This document shows, piece by piece, positions 6,864 to 8,415 of a stretch of DNA of 8,415 nucleotides (the first letter of the stretch is position 1; every line of letters starts with the position of its first letter). The DNA comes from Burkholderiales bacterium (GTDB lineage: Bacteria > Pseudomonadota > Gammaproteobacteria > Burkholderiales > Ga0077523). The position numbers and the translations under genes were made by a program. The notes beneath the pieces were generated by a model that saw only the letters and a program-made list of their open reading frames with translations, searched no databases and was not told where the DNA came from. The stretch covers positions 1-8,415 of the forward strand of contig JALORJ010000180.1 of NCBI GenBank assembly GCA_025459035.1, in the 5' to 3' direction.

Positions 6864-8242
6864 CAGGCGTGCGCTCCGTCGGCGGTCGCGGTCGCGAGCA
6901 GCGCGTCGACCACCCGCTCCATGCGGGCCGAGCGCGAGCCCTTCACCAGCACCGTGGTGCCGGGCGCGCAGCGCGCGCGCAGGGCGTCGACGAGCGGCGC
7001 GAGCGCGTCGAAGTCGAGGCTCGCGACGCCGGCGGCGCGCGCGCCGTCACGGCTCTTGGCACCGAGCGTGCAGACGGTGTCGATGCCGCGCGCCGCGGCG
7101 TGCGCCATCACCTCGGCGTGCCCGGACGCCTCGTCGGCACCGAGTTCGCCCATGTCGCCCATCACGAACACGCGCGTGCCGGGCTGCGTCGCGAGCCAGT
7201 CGAGCGCGGCCTTCATCGAGTCCGGATTGGCGTTGTAGGTGTCGTCGACGACGCGCGCACCGGCCGGCCCGTCGCGCCGCTGCATGCGTCCGCGGGTCCC
7301 GGCGTAGCGCTCCAGGCCCGGCGCGATCACGTCCGGCGCGAGACCGACGGCGGTCGCGGCCGCCACGGCGGCAAGCGCGTTGCGCGCGTTGTGCAGCCCG
7401 GGCACCCGCAGGCGCGCGCTGCCCGACCCCGACGGTGTCGTGAACGTGATGCGGCTGCCGTCGGCGTCGGCCGCGACCGTGCCCCAGACATCGGCGATGC
7501 GCTCGGACGAGAACGCGACCACGCGCGCGCCACCGCCGGCGAGCGACTGCCAGAACGTCGCGTACGTGTCGTCGGCGTTGATCACGCGCACGCCGTCGCG
7601 CGTCAGGCCTTCGAAGATCTCGCCCTTGGCGCGCGCGATGTTGTCGCGCGAGCCGACCTCGCCGATGTGCGCGGTGCCGGCGTTGTTGATCAGCGCGACG
7701 GTCGGGCGCGCCAGGCGCGTCAGCAGGCGGATCTCGCCCAGATGGTTCATCCCCATCTCGAGCACGCAGAAGCGGTGGGCCGCACGCAGGCGCAGCAGCA
7801 TCAGCGGCACGCCGATCGCGTTGTTCAGGTTGCCTTCGGTCGCCAGCACCGCGGCGTCGCCGGCCGCCTGCGCGAGGACCGACGCGAGCATCTCCTTGAC
7901 GGTCGTCTTGCCGTTGCTGCCGGTGACGCCGATCAGCGGCAGCGTGAAGCGGCCGCGCCACCACGCCGCGAGCCGCTGCAGGGCGTCCAGCGTGTCGTCG
8001 ACCACCAGCAGCGGGGCGTCGGGATGCGTGACGCGCGCGGCGTCGGACACCACGGCCGCGGCCGCCCCGGCGGCCAGCGCATCGTCGACGAAGTCGTGCG
8101 CGTCGTGGCGCTCGCCGCGCAGCGCGACGAACAGGTCACCGGCGCGGATCGCGCGGCTGTCGGTGACGACGCGCGTGATCTCGACGTCGGGGCCGCGCCG
8201 GTCGGCGCCGAGCGCCGCAGCGGCTTCAGGCAACCGGAACAC
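6863..8242 (-). CDS. murF: UDP-MurNAc-tripeptide--D-alanyl-D-alanine ligase
   Basis: MurF is the cytoplasmic ATP-dependent ligase that adds the D-Ala-D-Ala dipeptide to UDP-MurNAc-tripeptide, completing the pentapeptide precursor. The 459-residue product is of normal length. The N-terminal domain has VVTDSRAIRAGDLFVALRGE (residues 25-44). The central ATPase has GVTGSNGKTTVKEM (105-118), TEGNLNNAIGVPLMLL (135-150), LEMGMNHLGEI (161-171), NNAGTAHIGEVGS (186-198) and ARAKGEIF (203-210). The PGLHNARNALAA block is at 281-292. The C-terminal domain has GRMQRR (318-323), DDTYNANPDSMKAALDWL (333-350), VMGDMGELG (360-368) and VKGSRSARMERVV near the end. The start is a GTG at 8242-8240, supported by GGAGG ending 6 nt upstream. 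It overlaps the murE stop by 17 nt, and its own stop shares one base with the mraY ATG. It looks intact. Confidence 0.97.
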   Translation of the reverse strand: MFRLPEAAAALGADRRGPDVEITRVVTDSRAIRAGDLFVALRGERHDAHDFVDDALAAGAAAAVVSDAARVTHPDAPLLVVDDTLDALQRLAAWWRGRFTLPLIGVTGSNGKTTVKEMLASVLAQAAGDAAVLATEGNLNNAIGVPLMLLRLRAAHRFCVLEMGMNHLGEIRLLTRLARPTVALINNAGTAHIGEVGSRDNIARAKGEIFEGLTRDGVRVINADDTYATFWQSLAGGGARVVAFSSERIADVWGTVAADADGSRITFTTPSGSGSARLRVPGLHNARNALAAVAAATAVGLAPDVIAPGLERYAGTRGRMQRRDGPAGARVVDDTYNANPDSMKAALDWLATQPGTRVFVMGDMGELGADEASGHAEVMAHAAARGIDTVCTLGAKSRDGARAAGVASLDFDALAPLVDALRARCAPGTTVLVKGSRSARMERVVDALLATATADGAHA

Positions 8243-8415
8243 GCGCGGCCTCCGTCGTGGCGGCAGTCAGTCCCAGTGCCCGGCTCGCGACATCGACGTC
8301 GCTGAACGGGTAGCGGCGGCCCGCGATCTCCTGCGTCGTCTCGTGCCCCTGGCCGGCGACCAGCACCCGGTCGTCGGGGCGCGACCACGACAGCGCGAGC
8401 GCGATGGCGCGTGCG
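8226..8415 (-). CDS. murE: UDP-MurNAc-L-Ala-D-Glu--diamino acid ligase, C-terminal 62 residues only
   Basis: Only the last 62 residues are in the window; the rest lies past the right edge. The segment PDDRVLVAGQGHETTQEI, followed by GRRYPFSD, matches the C-terminal domain of MurE, the ATP-dependent ligase that adds meso-diaminopimelate (or lysine in some bacteria) to UDP-MurNAc-L-Ala-D-Glu. The Gly and Glu of the GxGHE motif correspond to E. coli Gly464 and Glu468, which contact the diamino acid. The usual Lys of GKGHE is Gln here. The DNPR-type motif that predicts diaminopimelate specificity lies outside the window, so substrate choice cannot be read. The position immediately before murF is the standard dcw order. 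The stop is TGA at 8228-8226. Confidence 0.93.
   Translation of the reverse strand, partial: ARAIALALSWSRPDDRVLVAGQGHETTQEIAGRRYPFSDVDVASRALGLTAATTEAARVPVA
8249..8253 (-). promoter_or_regulatory. Shine-Dalgarno that decides the murF GTG start
   Basis: The minus strand reads GGAGG here, inside the murE coding sequence, 6 nt before the GTG at 8242. There is no ATG nearby in the murF frame, and the protein's N-terminal domain motif begins at residue 25 from this GTG, so the GTG start is well supported. Confidence 0.7.

Noticed and set aside
4500..7238. A 912-codon open frame on the plus strand opposite ftsW/murD/mraY/murF
   Set aside because: It lies antisense to well-identified mur genes. Its translation is dominated by Arg, Ala, Gly, His and Asp with no recognisable domain, as expected when very GC-rich genes are read on the other strand, where stop codons are rare. 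It also crosses several gene boundaries.
1..8415. Internal promoters, terminators, riboswitches or hidden small genes between the mur genes
   Set aside because: There is no gap above 2 nt between genes. No hairpin followed by a T-run and no AT-rich promoter-like segment was noticed, and every stretch is accounted for by a recognised gene.

Overview
The window is a dense run of peptidoglycan-precursor and division genes, all on the minus strand. It is the central part of a classic dcw (division and cell wall) cluster. In transcription order, from high to low coordinates, it holds the murE 3' end (cut by the right edge), murF, mraY, murD, ftsW, murG, murC and murB (cut by the left edge). Adjacent genes overlap by 1-17 nt or lie 1-2 nt apart, so there is no intergenic space to hold a promoter or terminator. 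No RNA gene, mobile element, CRISPR array or sizeable repeat was seen.

The organism is a Gram-negative-type bacterium of very high G+C (about 70% or more by eye, with third codon positions almost all G or C). Several protein motifs look betaproteobacterial: the MurD DDSKGTNVGAT and SPACASFDMFRDYAHR blocks, the MurG GGYISFPGGM block and the FtsW PEAHTDFLLAVIAEE block. The order murC-murB inside the cluster fits some Nitrosomonadales-like or Rhodocyclales-like betaproteobacteria and some gammaproteobacteria better than Escherichia coli, where murB lies elsewhere. This placement comes from recalled motifs and gene order, so it is tentative.

The genes cover almost the whole cytoplasmic route to lipid II. 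MurB (with MurA, not in the window) makes UDP-MurNAc. MurC, MurD, MurE and MurF add L-Ala, D-Glu, the diamino acid and D-Ala-D-Ala. MraY moves phospho-MurNAc-pentapeptide to undecaprenyl phosphate, giving lipid I. MurG adds GlcNAc to give lipid II, and FtsW polymerises it at the septum.

The one clear abnormality is in mraY. Near its 3' end, around 5941-5951, the reading frame jumps. The two flanking pieces match MraY well, but about 22-23 residues between them are missing, including the conserved HHH motif. The loss fits a deletion of about 68 nt. Because 68 is not a multiple of three, the MraY frame as written runs past its own stop into murD, giving one open frame of 809 codons (MraY 1-306, 32 out-of-frame residues, then complete MurD). 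As mraY is normally essential and single-copy, a sequence or assembly error is the simplest explanation, but the defect is plain in the given bases. All other genes look intact, with their signature motifs present.
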